Below are positions 12,703 to 13,544 of a stretch of 13,544 bases of DNA, piece after piece. A program made the translations under genes and the position numbers. The number at the start of each line of letters is the position of its first letter. The stretch's first letter is position 1. The notes under the pieces were generated by a model. That model was not told where the DNA came from, did no database searches, and saw only the letters and a list, made by a program, of their open reading frames with translations. The DNA comes from Actinomycetota bacterium. GTDB lineage: Bacteria; Actinomycetota; Actinomycetes; Propionibacteriales; Nocardioidaceae. Location: positions 1-13,544 of the forward strand of contig WLIH01000011.1 in assembly GCA_009702305.1 (NCBI GenBank), given 5' to 3'.

Positions 12703-13544
12703 GGAAGGGCTGGTCCTTGCCCAGGACCGTGAGACCGTCCTCGACGACGAAGCCGCGTGCCCGGTCGACCTCGGGGTCGACGCCGATCTCGGCGCCGGGC
12801 GGGACGACGACGTTCTTGTCCAGGATGGCGTTGCGCACGATCGCGCCGGCGCCGATCCGCACGCCGTTGAGCAGCACGGAGCCGGTCACCTCGGCACCCG
12901 ACTCGACGCGCACGGCCGGCGAGAGCACCGATCGGGTCACCCGGCCCCCGGTCACGACGACTCCCGGGGAGAGCACGGCCTCGTCGGTGCGGGCGCGCGA
13001 CCCGTCGGCGCCCTGGACGAGCTTGACCGGCGGCTGCGGCCCGTAGGAGGTGTAGATCGGCCAGTCGAAGTTGTAGAGGTTGAAGACCGGCAGCGGCGAG
13101 ACGACGTCCATATGGGCGGCGTAGTAGGAGCCCAGCGACCCGACGTCGCGCCAGTAGCCCCGGTCGCGGTCGGTCGCACCGGGCACGACGTTGTCCTTGT
13201 AGTCGTAGACCCCCGCCTGCGAGCGGCGCACGAAGGCGGGCACGATGTCGCCGCCCATGTCGTGCTTGGAGCCGACCATGGTCGAGTCGCGGGTGACCGC
13301 CTCGACGAGGGCGTCGGCGTCGAAGACGTAGTTGCCCATCGAGGCCAGCACCTCGCCGGGGCTGTCGGGCAGACCGACCGGGGAGGTGGGCTTCTCGAGG
13401 AACTCGCGGATGCGCGACGGCTCGTCGGGCTGCACGTCGATGACCCCGAACTGGTCGGCGAGCCCGATCGGCTGGCGGATCGCCGCCACGGTGCACGCGG
13501 CGCCGCTGTCGACGTGCTGCGCGATCATCTGCGAGAAGTCCATC
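12695..13544 (-). CDS. glgC: Glucose-1-phosphate adenylyltransferase, C-terminal part (cut by window edge)
   Basis: About 282 C-terminal residues of ADP-glucose pyrophosphorylase, which makes ADP-glucose from ATP and glucose 1-phosphate for glycogen (and in actinobacteria also related alpha-glucan) synthesis. The visible part starts inside the catalytic domain at MDFSQMI, an internal conserved segment, so roughly 125-130 residues lie beyond the right edge. FLEKP carries the sugar-phosphate-binding lysine (K51 of the fragment, equivalent to E. coli K195). KHDMGGDIVP (93-102) and GYWRDVG (129-135, with the conserved catalytic-site Asp) follow. From about residue 185 the SPGVVV, GAEVTGSVLL and GAGAIVRNAIL hexapeptide-like repeats form the left-handed beta-helix typical of the family. 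The stop overlaps the convergent mug gene by 8 bp. The ATG at 13541-13543 should not be taken as the true start. Confidence 0.95.
   Translation of the reverse strand, partial: MDFSQMIAQHVDSGAACTVAAIRQPIGLADQFGVIDVQPDEPSRIREFLEKPTSPVGLPDSPGEVLASMGNYVFDADALVEAVTRDSTMVGSKHDMGGDIVPAFVRRSQAGVYDYKDNVVPGATDRDRGYWRDVGSLGSYYAAHMDVVSPLPVFNLYNFDWPIYTSYGPQPPVKLVQGADGSRARTDEAVLSPGVVVTGGRVTRSVLSPAVRVESGAEVTGSVLLNGVRIGAGAIVRNAILDKNVVVPPGAEIGVDPEVDRARGFVVEDGLTVLGKDQPFPR

Noticed and set aside
12700..12723. AAGG/CCTT inverted repeat as a mug-glgC terminator
   Set aside because: Only four base pairs and inside the glgC coding end; too weak to call.

Overview
The window is GC-rich, gene-dense DNA with many GTG starts, short intergenic gaps and actinobacterial gene families (a wax ester synthase/diacylglycerol acyltransferase, a mycobacterial-type GCS2 ligase, a GlgC glucose-1-phosphate adenylyltransferase, paired dihydrodipicolinate-reductase-like oxidoreductases). 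A high-GC actinobacterium is well supported. A Nocardioides-like organism is a guess from general style. It reads as ordinary chromosome: I see no insertion sequence, phage gene, tRNA, rRNA or CRISPR array.

Layout. At 1-42 is a possible C-terminal scrap of a + strand gene. A ThrE-family amino-acid exporter (33-1370, -) diverges from a GCS2-family carboxylate-amine ligase (1458-2585, +). On the - strand, 4511-2604 carries two small secreted paralogues with overlapping start and stop, followed by a FUSC-type membrane protein. Divergent from these is the acyltransferase (4788-6197, +), which converges on a stand-alone type III-like DNA methyltransferase (6207-7361, -). The methyltransferase diverges from a secreted phosphodiester glycosidase (7469-8713, +). 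Their shared promoter region holds a direct repeat resembling the MtrA response-regulator site.

Next come two oxidoreductases of one family, transcribed divergently (8737-9840, - and 9907-10980, +). Their predicted promoters overlap face to face, and a TetR regulator (10977-11570, +) overlaps the end of the second gene. This looks like a small self-contained regulated unit, perhaps catabolic. After it lie a secreted protein of unknown function (11591-12043, -), a Mug-type mismatch DNA glycosylase (12112-12702, +) and the C-terminal two thirds of GlgC (12695-13544, -), which runs off the right edge.

The least explained items are the tandem secreted paralogues (about half identical over 74 ungapped residues, with a conserved CX11C pair), the 12-bp in-frame repeat just inside the first of them, and the probable MtrA-type site. 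No stretch longer than 300 bases lacks a gene. The largest gap, 4512-4787, is the divergent leader region between the secreted pair and the acyltransferase.
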